Program-made: the position numbers and the translations under genes
Source of the DNA: Prado023 sp963777855
GTDB lineage: Bacteria; Actinomycetota; Actinomycetes; S36-B12; CAIYMF01
DNA length: 64,000 bases
NCBI GenBank assembly: GCA_963777855.1
Contig: CAVZRW010000008.1
Location: 62,001 to 126,000 of the forward strand
Reading direction: 5' to 3'
The notes under the pieces: generated by a model
What the model was told of the DNA's origin: nothing
Database searches by the model: none
What the model saw: only the letters and a program-made list of their open reading frames with translations
Shown here: positions 9,178-17,337 of the stretch, in pieces
How the letters are laid out: every line of letters begins with the position of its first letter
How positions within the stretch are numbered: position 1 is the stretch's first letter

Positions 9178-10801
9178 ACGGCGAGGGCAGAGTCCGCTGC
9201 ACGGCCGAGCGGGCCAGGGTGGCCATGAGCGGGCCGCGCAGCAGCGTCGTGGCCGTCAGGACGCCGCCGAACAGTGCCCCGCCGACGCCGCAGGTCACGA
9301 TGTCCTGCCCGGTCAGGTACAGCCCCGGGATGGCTGTGGCCGGCTTCAGGAACCCCTGGCGGAAGCGCGCCGGGGTGTGGTCCAGGCCGTAGAGCTCACC
9401 GCGGCGGTAGCCGGCGAAGTGGGCCGTCGTCAGCGGGGTCGAGATCTCGCAGACCGCCACCCGCCCGCGCAGCTGGGGCACCTGCGTGAACAGGGCCTCG
9501 AGCATCCGGTCGGCCAACCCCTGCTTGAACGCGTCGTACTCGGGATCGCGGCGCTTCCATCGGCTGCCCTCCCACGCCTCGAACCAGGCGTACGGCGCCG
9601 CGGTGATCACCTCGACGGTGGCGTGGCCCGGGTGGCGGCGCGCGAAGTCGGGGTCCTTGGCCGAGGGGAACGAGACGTAGACCATCGGCAGCGCAGCCCC
9701 GGGATCGGCACAGCTCTCGGCGAAAGTCCGGTCGTGGTCGTCGCCGGGGTAGATCCACAGGTTGTGCCGGGGAAGGTCGAGGGCCTGCGCGGTCTCCTCG
9801 AACCCGAGGTACAGGCACAGGTGCGCCATGGACGGCGTGACCCGGGTCAGGTCGTCGAGCAGGCCGGCCTGCTCGGCCTCCGCCCGGGGGACGAGCCCGG
9901 CGAAGGTGCTCGCCACGCCCGCGTCGCTGATCACGACAGGCGCCCGGATCACCCGACCGTCGGCGGCCATCCGCACCCCGACGGCGCGGCCGTCCTCGAC
10001 GACGACCTCGGCGACCTCGGCGTTGATCAGCACCGTGCCGCCGGCGCGCTCGATGACCGGGATGATCGACGCGGCGAACACCGCCGACCCGCCGACGGGG
10101 TAGTAGCCGCCGCGGGCGTAGTGATTGGCCACCACGGCGTGCATCGCGAAGCTGGACTGCGCGGGGGGCAGGCCGTAGTCGCCGAACTGGGCGGTCAGGA
10201 CGGCGATGAGCCGCTGGTCGGCGGTGAGCTCCTCGAGCACCTCGCGCGTGGTCCGGTCCGCCCAGCGGTGGAAGCCGCGGCCCAGCACGGGGCCGGCCAC
10301 GGCCTGGATCGGGCCGGGCAGGGTCTTGGCGGCGTTGAACGGCAGGGAGGCCGACACCGCCGCGCGCACGGCCTCGAAGTAGCCGTCGATCGCGGCCTCC
10401 TCGGCCGGGAAGCGCTCGACGAGCATGGCGCGCAGGTTCCGTCGGCCCTTGGGCAGGTCGTAGACGTCGCCGTCGATGATGACCCGGTCGTAGACCTCGC
10501 CCATGTCAGCCCACTCGATGCGCCCGTCGCTGACGTCGTCGAGGATCCTGCGCAGGGTCGAGCCGGGCGCCATGTCGCCGATGTAGTGCACCCCGACGTC
10601 CCAGTCGTAGCCCGGTCGGTGGAACACGTGCGTGTAGCCCCCGGGGGTGTAGTGCCGCTCGAGGACGAGGACCTTGCGATCCCCGTGCTTGGCGAGCATC
10701 GCCGCACAGGCCAGTCCGCCGATCCCCGAGCCGATGACCACGGCGTCGTAGTCCTCGGTGACCGGATGGCGCGTGTAGGACCGAGCCATCTGCCTGCTCA
10801 T
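9152..10801 (-). CDS. phytoene dehydrogenase / retinol saturase-like FAD oxidoreductase
   Basis: A 549-residue flavoprotein. The N-terminal Rossmann motif DYDAVVIGSGIGGLACAAML binds FAD, followed by LVLERHYTPGGYTHVF typical of the CrtI/retinol-saturase group; the C-terminal FAD motif is GLYLTGQDIVTCGVGGALFGG. It probably saturates or isomerises a polyunsaturated lipid, carotenoid or retinoid-like substrate, but no other carotenoid genes are nearby. The ATG at 10801 follows GAGGGG. It converges on the AAA ATPase gene with a 26-base overlap. Confidence 0.85.
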   Translation of the reverse strand: MSRQMARSYTRHPVTEDYDAVVIGSGIGGLACAAMLAKHGDRKVLVLERHYTPGGYTHVFHRPGYDWDVGVHYIGDMAPGSTLRRILDDVSDGRIEWADMGEVYDRVIIDGDVYDLPKGRRNLRAMLVERFPAEEAAIDGYFEAVRAAVSASLPFNAAKTLPGPIQAVAGPVLGRGFHRWADRTTREVLEELTADQRLIAVLTAQFGDYGLPPAQSSFAMHAVVANHYARGGYYPVGGSAVFAASIIPVIERAGGTVLINAEVAEVVVEDGRAVGVRMAADGRVIRAPVVISDAGVASTFAGLVPRAEAEQAGLLDDLTRVTPSMAHLCLYLGFEETAQALDLPRHNLWIYPGDDHDRTFAESCADPGAALPMVYVSFPSAKDPDFARRHPGHATVEVITAAPYAWFEAWEGSRWKRRDPEYDAFKQGLADRMLEALFTQVPQLRGRVAVCEISTPLTTAHFAGYRRGELYGLDHTPARFRQGFLKPATAIPGLYLTGQDIVTCGVGGALFGGVLTATTLLRGPLMATLARSAVQRTLPSPFSRPAPSG

Positions 10802-10897
10802 CGCACCCCTCTTCCGGCGGTGCCCTCGGAGGGCGCCGGCCTCGGGCCCACGGTAGTGCAGGCGGCTGGCCCACAGGCAGGCGTGTAGGGTGCGGCG

Positions 10898-11584
10898 ATG
10901 CTCGCCGACCAGCCCCCGACCGCCCCCGTGGTGGTGCGCGTGGGCGCGCTGTCGGCGGCGTCCGTGCTCCTGGGCGTCGTGGCCCACGGCTGGGTGGCCG
11001 GGGCCCTGCCGGCGCCCGGTGCGCTGCTCGTGATCTCGACCCTGGTCGTGCTGGTGGTGGGTGCGCTGCTCGGGGCGGGCCGGTGGATGGCCGACCGGGC
11101 GGCACCGCGGGCCGGTGCTGCCCACGTCGCGGACGGTGCTGGCGTGCTGGCCCTCGTGGTCGGCCAGGCGCTCGTGCACTGGCTGATCCTCCCGGTGGCC
11201 GAGGCGGTCCCGGTGTCGGGCGGCCACGGGCACCTGCACCCGGGCGCAACGGGGACCGGCGCGGTCATGGCCCACCACAGCGCCGCCGGCATCGGCCCGC
11301 AGATGCTGGCCGGGCACGCACTGGCTGCGCTCGTGGTCGCCCTGCTGCTGAGGTGGGTCGAGGCGGCGATCCTGCGCCTGGCCGGCCTGCTCGCCCAGCT
11401 CGGGGCGCCCGTGCGCGCCGTCCGGACGGCGATCGGACTGGCCCGCGGTGTGCCGGCGATCCCTCGGGTGGACCTGGCCGCCGGCGAGGACCCTCGGTGG
11501 GCGCGCCGCGATGCACGACCGCGGATGCGGGTGACCCTCCAGCCGCTCGGCCGGCGCGGGCCACCTCTGCTGGCCGGCAGCTGA
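10898..11584 (+). CDS. multi-pass membrane protein of unknown function
   Basis: A 228-residue protein with roughly four or five hydrophobic segments in the first 170 residues (for example LVISTLVVLVVGALLGAG and GVLALVVGQALVHWLILP), a His-rich loop (SGGHGHLHPG, MAHHSAAG), and a basic cytoplasmic tail. His-rich loops and the next gene, a PCu(A)C copper chaperone, suggest involvement in copper or cytochrome oxidase assembly, but that is inference. TAGGGT ends 6 bases before the ATG, a leaderless pattern. Confidence 0.7.
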   Translation: MLADQPPTAPVVVRVGALSAASVLLGVVAHGWVAGALPAPGALLVISTLVVLVVGALLGAGRWMADRAAPRAGAAHVADGAGVLALVVGQALVHWLILPVAEAVPVSGGHGHLHPGATGTGAVMAHHSAAGIGPQMLAGHALAALVVALLLRWVEAAILRLAGLLAQLGAPVRAVRTAIGLARGVPAIPRVDLAAGEDPRWARRDARPRMRVTLQPLGRRGPPLLAGS

Positions 11585-11719
11585 TCCCGCGCCGGCGCCA
11601 CCGTGCGCCCGGCCGCTGGCCCGATCCCGGGCATCGGCCCGCCCTGCGCCGAGGACTCATGTCCCGCGCTCGGGCGCCCTGCACACCCCCTGAGAGTCCC
11701 TGTGAAAGGCAGTTCCCCG

Positions 11720-12265
11720 ATGTTCATCCGACGCGTTGCCGTCACGTCCGCCTCCCTGCTGGTGCTGACCGGCCTGACCGCCTGCGCCAGCTCCTCCGAC
11801 ACCACCACCGCCGCCACCTCCGCCCCGGCGACCTGCCCGGTCCAGATGAAGGACGCCTGGGTCAAGGCCGCCGAGACCGGCATGACCGCCGCGTTCGGCG
11901 AGCTGGAGAACCCGACCGCACAGCCGGTGACCATCACCGGCGCCTCCTCCCCGGCGGCCACCTCCATGGAGCTGCACGAGGTCGTCGACAAGGACGGCGA
12001 GATGGTCATGCAGCCCAAGGACGGCGGGTTCACCGTGCCGGCCGAGGAGAACCTGCAACTCGAGCCCGGCGGCTACCACCTGATGATGATGGGCCTGACC
12101 GGTCCGATCCAGTCCGGTGACGAGGTGCAGTTCACCCTCACCTGCGCCAACGGGGCCACCACCTCGTTCACAGCGCCGGCCAAGCCGTTCACCGGCGCCG
12201 AGGAGAACTACGAGGGCGGGGGCATGGAGGGGATGGACGGCACACCCATGCCGTCGCAGTCCTGA
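11720..12265 (+). CDS. PCu(A)C-family periplasmic copper chaperone, lipoprotein
   Basis: A 181-residue secreted protein of the PCu(A)C (DUF461) family that delivers Cu(I) outside the cytoplasm, usually to cytochrome c oxidase. The signal peptide ends in a lipobox (LTGLTAC, Cys about residue 19). The copper site pattern is present: MELHE, then a Met-rich EMVMQP, then GGYHLMMMGL. The tail GGMEGMDGTPMP is also Met-rich. An AAAGG element lies about 11 bases upstream of ATG 11720. The upstream His-rich membrane protein is a plausible partner. Confidence 0.88.
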   Translation: MFIRRVAVTSASLLVLTGLTACASSSDTTTAATSAPATCPVQMKDAWVKAAETGMTAAFGELENPTAQPVTITGASSPAATSMELHEVVDKDGEMVMQPKDGGFTVPAEENLQLEPGGYHLMMMGLTGPIQSGDEVQFTLTCANGATTSFTAPAKPFTGAEENYEGGGMEGMDGTPMPSQS

Positions 12266-12292
12266 CCCACCCAGCCTCACCCGCGACACCCC

Positions 12293-12336
12293 GGGCCCGA
12301 TCCGGGTGGCCGACCACCGGCCCCCGGATCGGGCCC
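12293..12336. terminator. long perfect inverted repeat, probable bidirectional terminator
   Basis: The 14-base arm GGGCCCGATCCGGG (12293-12306) is perfectly repeated in inverted form at 12323-12336, with a 16-base loop. It lies between the two converging genes that end at 12265 and 12343, where a shared terminator is expected. No T-run follows, as is usual in GC-rich actinobacteria. Confidence 0.8.
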
Positions 12337-12342
12337 AGCGCG

Positions 12343-12702
12343 CTACCGGCCGGTCCGCTGGATCTCGGCAAGCCTGGCGTCGATGAGCGCACGGACCAGG
12401 TCCTCGGGCAGCGGCTGGTCCGTGGCGAAGCGCACCGAGCCCTTGGCGGTGACGTAGCCCGTGAGCTCCTCGGCCAGCTGCGCGGTGATGGACCCGCTCA
12501 TCGGCAGGTAGGTGCAGTGCTGGGCGTAGGAGGCGAATCCGGCCACGCCGCGGCCGTTGACCCGGAAGGCCGGCACCCCGTAGGAGATGCCCTGCTCGGC
12601 CTCGGGCAGGATCCCGACGATGATCGCGCGCAGCGCCTGCAGGGTCGACCTCTGCGGCTCGGGAGCCGACTCCAGATAGGCATCCACCTCGGCTGCCGAC
12701 AT
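12343..12702 (-). CDS. DUF1801 (YdhG-like) domain protein
   Basis: A 119-residue single-domain DUF1801/YdhG-like protein. The characteristic order is seen: AAEVDAYLESAPEPQRSTL at the N-terminus, PEAEQGISYGVPAFR in the middle, and the C-terminal GSVRFATDQPLPEDLVRALI segment. The fold is shared with frataxin-like domains, and the function is unknown. The ATG at 12702 is chosen because GGAGGAGT lies directly upstream; a GTG 15 bases earlier lies in that site. Confidence 0.85.
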   Translation of the reverse strand: MSAAEVDAYLESAPEPQRSTLQALRAIIVGILPEAEQGISYGVPAFRVNGRGVAGFASYAQHCTYLPMSGSITAQLAEELTGYVTAKGSVRFATDQPLPEDLVRALIDARLAEIQRTGR

Positions 12703-12758
12703 CGACACTCCTCCCACGGGCTGGGTCGTGGCCCGAGTGTAGGGGCGGCCAGCCGAGG

Positions 12759-13571
12759 TCAGTCCGACGGCTCCTCATGGGCCCAGACGCGGAAGTCGCG
12801 CAGGACGTTGGGCCCGAAGCTCGTGGTGATCGCCACGTCGGCGGCGTCGCGCCCACGGGCGATGAGGATGCGGCCGGTCATCGGGAGCAGGTTGCGCGGG
12901 TCGACCGTCAGCCAGCGGTGGTCGAGGTACACCTCGAACCAGCCCGAGAAGTCCATCGGCTCCTCGGGCGTGGCCAGCTCCACGCCGGCGACGTAGCCCG
13001 TGCAGTAACGGGCGGGGATGTTCAGGGCCCGGCAGAACGCCATCCCGAGGTGGGCGTAGTCGCGGCACACGCCCTGGCCCTGCTGGTAGGTGTCCCAGGC
13101 GGTCCGGCTCGGACTGGCCCAGTGGTACCCGAACTCGACGTGGTCGTGCACCCACTGGCTGATCGCCTGGACCCGGGGCCAGCCCGGCTCGGCGGTGCCG
13201 AACAACTGCCAGGCCTGATCCGCCAACCGGTCACTGTCGGCGTAGCGACTGGGCAGCAGGTAGACCAGCACGTCGTCGGGCAGGTCCTGGACCAGGTGCT
13301 GGCGGGCGCCGGGCACGACCTCGTCGGGCAGGCCGGAGTCGGTCAGGAGCGTGTCGGCACGGATCTGGAAGGGGCCCGGCGCGGCGGTCACCCGGTGGCA
13401 GAAGTTGCCGAACGAGTCCCGGTAGGAGCCGTAGGGCGTCGGCGGGACGGTGGTCATGGAATCCGGCGCGAGCAGATCCGCCACGCGGCTGTGATGCACG
13501 CTGAGCACCACGATCATCGGTGTGGCGTGCTCGAGCTCGAACGTCAGCTGGTACCCGATCCGGATCCTCAT
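12759..13571 (-). CDS. transglutaminase-like cysteine protease-fold protein
   Basis: A 270-residue protein with an N-terminal beta-rich bacterial transglutaminase-associated domain (IRIGYQLTFELEHATPMIVVLSVH) and a transglutaminase-like core. The catalytic triad positions are visible: Cys in GQGVCRDYAHLG, His/aromatic region in DFSGWFEVYLDHRW, and Asp in TVDPRNL. Proteins of this type are usually peptidases or amidases linked to ATP-grasp/alpha-E genes, but none are adjacent. The ATG at 13571 has GGCGG upstream. The substrate is unknown. Confidence 0.88.
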   Translation of the reverse strand: MRIRIGYQLTFELEHATPMIVVLSVHHSRVADLLAPDSMTTVPPTPYGSYRDSFGNFCHRVTAAPGPFQIRADTLLTDSGLPDEVVPGARQHLVQDLPDDVLVYLLPSRYADSDRLADQAWQLFGTAEPGWPRVQAISQWVHDHVEFGYHWASPSRTAWDTYQQGQGVCRDYAHLGMAFCRALNIPARYCTGYVAGVELATPEEPMDFSGWFEVYLDHRWLTVDPRNLLPMTGRILIARGRDAADVAITTSFGPNVLRDFRVWAHEEPSD

Positions 13572-13795
13572 CGCCCACCGCCTGGGCCTGATCCTGCCAC
13601 GGGTCCGCGTCTGCGGCATCCGAGGTGCGGGGCGACCGGGCCGGGGGCCATGATGGACCCAGCCCCTCGGGCTCGCCCATCTAGCGTCCCGCTGGGTCAG
13701 CCCCCCGCCGGTCCACCACGACCGACGGGGGGCGTCCCTTGCCCCCGTTCCGATCGGGCCGACCCCCAGGCGCCCGCGGGGGCCATGATGGTGGC

Positions 13796-14404
13796 GTGAG
13801 CACTCCCGCACCGAAGCGCCGAGGGCCCCGACCGGGGGCCGGCACGGCCACCCGTGAGGCCATCGCGGCCGCGGCGCGACTGGAGTTCGCCGAGCGTGGG
13901 TTCGCCGGGGCGACCATCCGCTCGATCGCCACCCGGGCCGGCGTGGACCCCGCCCTGGTCCACCACTACTTCGGCACCAAGCAGGCACTCTTCCGCGAGG
14001 TGCTGGCCCTGGCTGTGGCCCCGATCCAGGCCGCGCTGCCCACGGTGCTCGACGGCCCCCGCGAGGCCGCCGGGCAGCGGATGGTCCGCACGATGCTGGC
14101 GCTCTACGACGATCCCGGGTTCCGGGAGCCGGTGCTGGCGATCATCCGCACGGCGATGACCGACCGGCAGACCGCGGCGATGGCCGCCACGTTCCTGCAG
14201 GAGGCGATCCTGCCGCGGGTCGCCCCGCTGGCCGTGGGCCCCGAGCCGGAGGCCCGCGTGGCACTGGCGATCACCAGCCTGGTCGGCACGATGCTCGGCC
14301 GGCACGTGCTGGGCCTGGCCGCCCTGCAGGCTCCCGCCGAGGACCTGGTGGCCGAGCTCGGCCCGGTGGTCCAGCGCTACCTGGACGGGACGCACAAGGG
14401 CTGA
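13796..14404 (+). CDS. TetR-family transcriptional regulator
   Basis: A 202-residue regulator. The N-terminal helix-turn-helix (RLEFAERGFAGATIRSIATR, then VDPALVHHYFGTKQALF) is a standard TetR_N domain; the rest is a helical ligand-binding/dimer domain. The GTG at 13796 sits 6 bases after CATGAT, suggesting leaderless expression. The gene converges on the ABC exporter operon, whose own promoter carries a TetR-type palindrome at 17254-17273, so it probably represses that exporter, as CecR does for ybhGFSR in E. coli (analogy). Confidence 0.9.
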   Translation: MSTPAPKRRGPRPGAGTATREAIAAAARLEFAERGFAGATIRSIATRAGVDPALVHHYFGTKQALFREVLALAVAPIQAALPTVLDGPREAAGQRMVRTMLALYDDPGFREPVLAIIRTAMTDRQTAAMAATFLQEAILPRVAPLAVGPEPEARVALAITSLVGTMLGRHVLGLAALQAPAEDLVAELGPVVQRYLDGTHKG

Positions 14405-14414
14405 CCGGCGCCCC

Positions 14415-15287
14415 TCAGCCCCCCGCCAGGACGGTCATCCGCTCCTCGATCGTGGCCGGCACCGCCTGCACCTGGCCGGTCACCCCCGCGTCGGCCAGCT
14501 CCCGGGCGACCCGCTCGGGCGGCACGTCGGCGACCCGGACGTCGGTGCCGGCCAGGGTCACCGGCAGCCCCGCCGGCTCAGGGCGTCGAAGGCCGCCGCC
14601 CAGTCGTCGGCGCTGACCTGCACGGCGGTGGTGGCACCGACGATCTGGGCCTCGCTGCCCTCGGCGACCAGCCGGCCCGCCGGCCATGAGCAGCAGCCGG
14701 TCGCACTGTTGGGCCTCCTGCATGTAGTGCGTGGTCACCAGCACCCCGACACCGGCCTCGGCACGCTCGCGGATCGCGTCCCACAGGGCGGTGCGGGCCA
14801 GCGCCGATCGACCCCGGAGGTGGGCTCGTCGAGCACCACCAGCTCGGGGTCGTGCAGCAGGGCGCAGGTGAGGGCCAGCGCGCGCTGGGTGCCCAGCGAG
14901 ATGCGCCCGACGAGCGTCCTCGCCGACGTCGGCCAGCGCGGCGGGCACCTGCGGGCGGGGCTGGCCGTAGACGGCGGCGACGAACTCCAGGTTCTCCCGC
15001 ACGCTCATGTCGGCGTACAGGCCCAGGCCCTGGGGCACGTAGCCGATCCGGGCGCGGGCGGCCCGGTCGGGGCGGCGGCCGAGCAGGCGCGCCTGTCCGC
15101 TGCTGGGGGCGAGCAGCCCGATCGCCATCCGCAGCACGGTGGTCTTGCCAGCCCCGTTGGCGCCGAGCAGCCCCACGACCTCCCCGGCCCCGACGCGGAA
15201 GGAGACGTCGTCGACGGCCACGAACTGCCCGAACAGCCGGCCGAGGTGGTGCAGCTCGAGCAGGGGGTCGGGTCCGCGCGCGCTCAC
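14415..15287 (-). CDS. ABC exporter ATP-binding protein, second ATPase (frameshifted)
   Basis: ATP-binding subunit of an ABC-2 exporter. It is recognisable from Walker A (GLLGANGAGKTTVLRMA), the Q-loop YVPQGLGLY, Walker B (VVLDEPTSGVD in another frame) and the H-loop THYMQEA. Breaks occur near 14930, 14805, 14685 and 14580, so the signature region and C-terminus lie in different frames. The GTG at 15287 overlaps the upstream ATPase stop as GTGA. Together with the first ATPase it corresponds to the two halves of YbhF-type proteins. The indels are most likely consensus errors. Confidence 0.82.
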   Translation of the reverse strand: MSARGPDPLLELHHLGRLFGQFVAVDDVSFRVGAGEVVGLLGANGAGKTTVLRMAIGLLAPSSGQARLLGRRPDRAARARIGYVPQGLGLYADMSVRENLEFVAAVYGQPRPQVPAALADVGEDARRAHLAGHPARAGPHLRPAARPRAGGARRAHLRGRSALARTALWDAIRERAEAGVGVLVTTHYMQEAQQCDRLLLMAGGPAGRRGQRGPDRRCHHRRAGQRRRLGGGLRRPEPAGLPVTLAGTDVRVADVPPERVARELADAGVTGQVQAVPATIEERMTVLAGG

Positions 15288-16141
15288 GAGGCACCGCCCA
15301 TCGGCGCCGGGCCCCGCTGGCGCAGGGCCAGCGAGCGGGCCACGACGACGTCCTCGAGGTCGGGTGCGACCACCCGCAGGCCCGGCGGCGGCGGGCCGTC
15401 GGGCCACAGCTCGCGGAAGGCGGCGCCGCGACGCCACGCCCACTGGGCACGCACCGCGCGGGGGGCCTCGGTGACCACGCCCCCGGCCTGGCCCAGGACG
15501 CGCGCGGGTGACCCCGACACGAGCACCCGGCCCGCGTCCAGGGCCAGCACCTGACGAGCCCTCTCGGCCTCGTCGAGGTAGGTGGTGCTCATCACGACGG
15601 CGGTCCCACGCGCGGCTGCCGAGGAGGCCAGCCGCCACAGGTCCACCCGGCTGACCGGGTCCACGCCGGTGCTCGGCTCGTCGAGGACCAGCAGCGCCGG
15701 GTCGTGCAGCATCGCCAGGCAGACCCCGAGCTTGCGGCGCATCCCGCCGGAGAGCTGGCCGCTGAGCCGGTCGCGGAACTCCTCGAGGCCCGCGGCCCCG
15801 AGCAGCTCAGCGGAGCGGGCGGCGATCCGGGCCCGGTCCATGCCGTACGAGCCGCCCACGAACTCGACGTTCTGCGCCACGCTCAGGCCCCTCCAGCTGC
15901 CCACCGACGCCGGCAGGTACCCGATCGTCTCCCGTGCCGGAGCGTGCACCCAGCCGGAGTCCGGCGCGACCCGGCCGACGAGGACCCGCAGCAGGGTCGA
16001 CTTGCCGGCACCGTCGCCGCCGACCACCGCCGTGACGGCCCCCGGCTCGACCTCCAGCGAGACCCCGGCCAGGGCCATCTGGGCGCCGAAGCGGACGACC
16101 ACGTCGCCGACCGCGGCCCGGTTCAGTGCCGTCGCCGTCAC
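15284..16141 (-). CDS. ABC exporter ATP-binding protein, first ATPase
   Basis: A 285-residue intact ABC ATPase: Walker A VVGGDGAGKSTLLRVL, signature LSGQLSGGMRRKLG, Walker B LLVLDEPSTGVDP, H-loop region MSTTYLDEAERA. It hydrolyses ATP for the permease immediately upstream. The start is a GTG overlapping the permease stop (GTGA), and its own stop overlaps the next ATPase start in the same way, so the three genes are translationally coupled. Two separate ATPases feeding one YbhS/R-type permease suggests an asymmetric heterodimer. Confidence 0.9.
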   Translation of the reverse strand: MTATALNRAAVGDVVVRFGAQMALAGVSLEVEPGAVTAVVGGDGAGKSTLLRVLVGRVAPDSGWVHAPARETIGYLPASVGSWRGLSVAQNVEFVGGSYGMDRARIAARSAELLGAAGLEEFRDRLSGQLSGGMRRKLGVCLAMLHDPALLVLDEPSTGVDPVSRVDLWRLASSAAARGTAVVMSTTYLDEAERARQVLALDAGRVLVSGSPARVLGQAGGVVTEAPRAVRAQWAWRRGAAFRELWPDGPPPPGLRVVAPDLEDVVVARSLALRQRGPAPMGGAS

Positions 16142-17224
16142 GACTGGGCCCCCTCCAGGGCGCCGGCGGGATCCACGCCGGGGGCGTCGCCGTCAGCGCC
16201 GCCCGCGTGCCGGCCGCCCGGGGCCAGGTCGCGGCGGAAGCGCAGGACCGCTCCGGTGAAGATCACCGCGGCCATCACCGTCAGCGCCACGAACGGCAGC
16301 CACAGGCTGGCCAGCGAGGCCCCGCGGATCATCACGCCCTGGGAGATCATCGTGAAGTACGTCAGCGGCAGCAGGTAGGAGATCCAGCGCACGCCCCACG
16401 GGATGGCCACCAGCGGGAAGATCATTCCGGAGAGCAGGATCTGGGGCAGCAGGAAGAAGAACGCGGTCTGGATGGCCTGGCCGGCGTTCTGCGAGATGGT
16501 CGAGATGAATACCCCGAGGCCGAGCACCACGAACAGGAACAGCGCAGCCCCGAGGGCGAACACGGCCGGGTTGCCGTTGAAGGGCACGTCGAACAGGCCG
16601 ATCCCCAGGACCGTGACCACGAGCATGTCCAGGGAGGCCACCACGAAGTAGGGCGCGATCTTGCCCAGGATCACCGCACTCGGCGAGATCGGCATGACGG
16701 CCAGCTGCTCGAGGGTGCCGGTCTCCCGCTCGCGGACCATGCCGATGCTGGTCACGATCGTGCCGATGAAGGTCAGGATCAGGCCGATGATCGCCGGGAT
16801 CATCACCCACGAGGTCTTCAGCTCGGGGTTGAACAGGACCTCGGTGCTGACCTGGTCGCCGGCGCGGTTCAGGCACCGACACGTGGCCTGCGCGGCGAAC
16901 AGGTTCGACGCCGTCCACCAGCGCGACCACCGGGGCCGACCCGGTGAGCAGGACCACGTCGACGGTGTTGTCCACGAGCAGCTGCTCGCCGTCGGCGCGG
17001 TCGTCGGCCGGGGTCGATCGTGGTCACGTCGAAGAAGTCGGGCAGCCTCGCTGCCACGGAGTCCGCCTGGCGGACCGACGACAGCGGTGCTGCACGGTCG
17101 AGACGGAGAAGTTGGCTGCGTAGCCGAAGACCACCAGCAGCAGCAGCGGCATCATCACCAGCATGCCGACCGTGCGGTGGTCGCGGCGCAGCTCGCGGAA
17201 CTCCTTGAGCATCATCGCGCGCAT
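16138..17224 (-). CDS. ABC-2 type exporter permease, YbhS/YbhR-like (frameshifted)
   Basis: Membrane subunit of the exporter. The N-terminus (MRAMMLKEFRELRRDHRTV followed by a hydrophobic segment) and the C-terminal two thirds (five or six membrane helices including the MVRERETGTLEQLAVMPISP loop that marks this family) are in different frames. Breaks lie near 17095, 17020, 16910 and 16870, inside the large extracellular domain. The ATG at 17224 follows TAGCGT by 7 bases. A palindromic operator overlaps its -35. Substrates of relatives are drugs or lipids. Confidence 0.85.
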
Positions 17225-17231
17225 GGGCGCC

Positions 17232-17273
17232 ACGCTACGCCCGCGGGGAATAGATATCAACAGTTGTTGAAAT
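17232..17273 (-). promoter_or_regulatory. promoter and TetR-type operator of the ABC exporter operon
   Basis: On the minus strand TTGATA (-35), a 17-base spacer and TAGCGT (-10) precede the permease ATG by 7 bases. The -35 lies inside a palindrome with perfect six-base arms, TCAACA-GT-TGTTGA (17257-17270), plus two further matching outer pairs (17254-17273). The surrounding 25 bases are conspicuously AT-rich. A repressor bound here would block RNA polymerase; the TetR gene at the other end of the operon is the obvious candidate. Confidence 0.75.
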
Positions 17274-17337
17274 AGCAGTTCCCCACACTGCCCCAGCCAC
17301 CCCGCGCAGGTGGCGCCGCGGGCCTAGGCTGGAGCAG

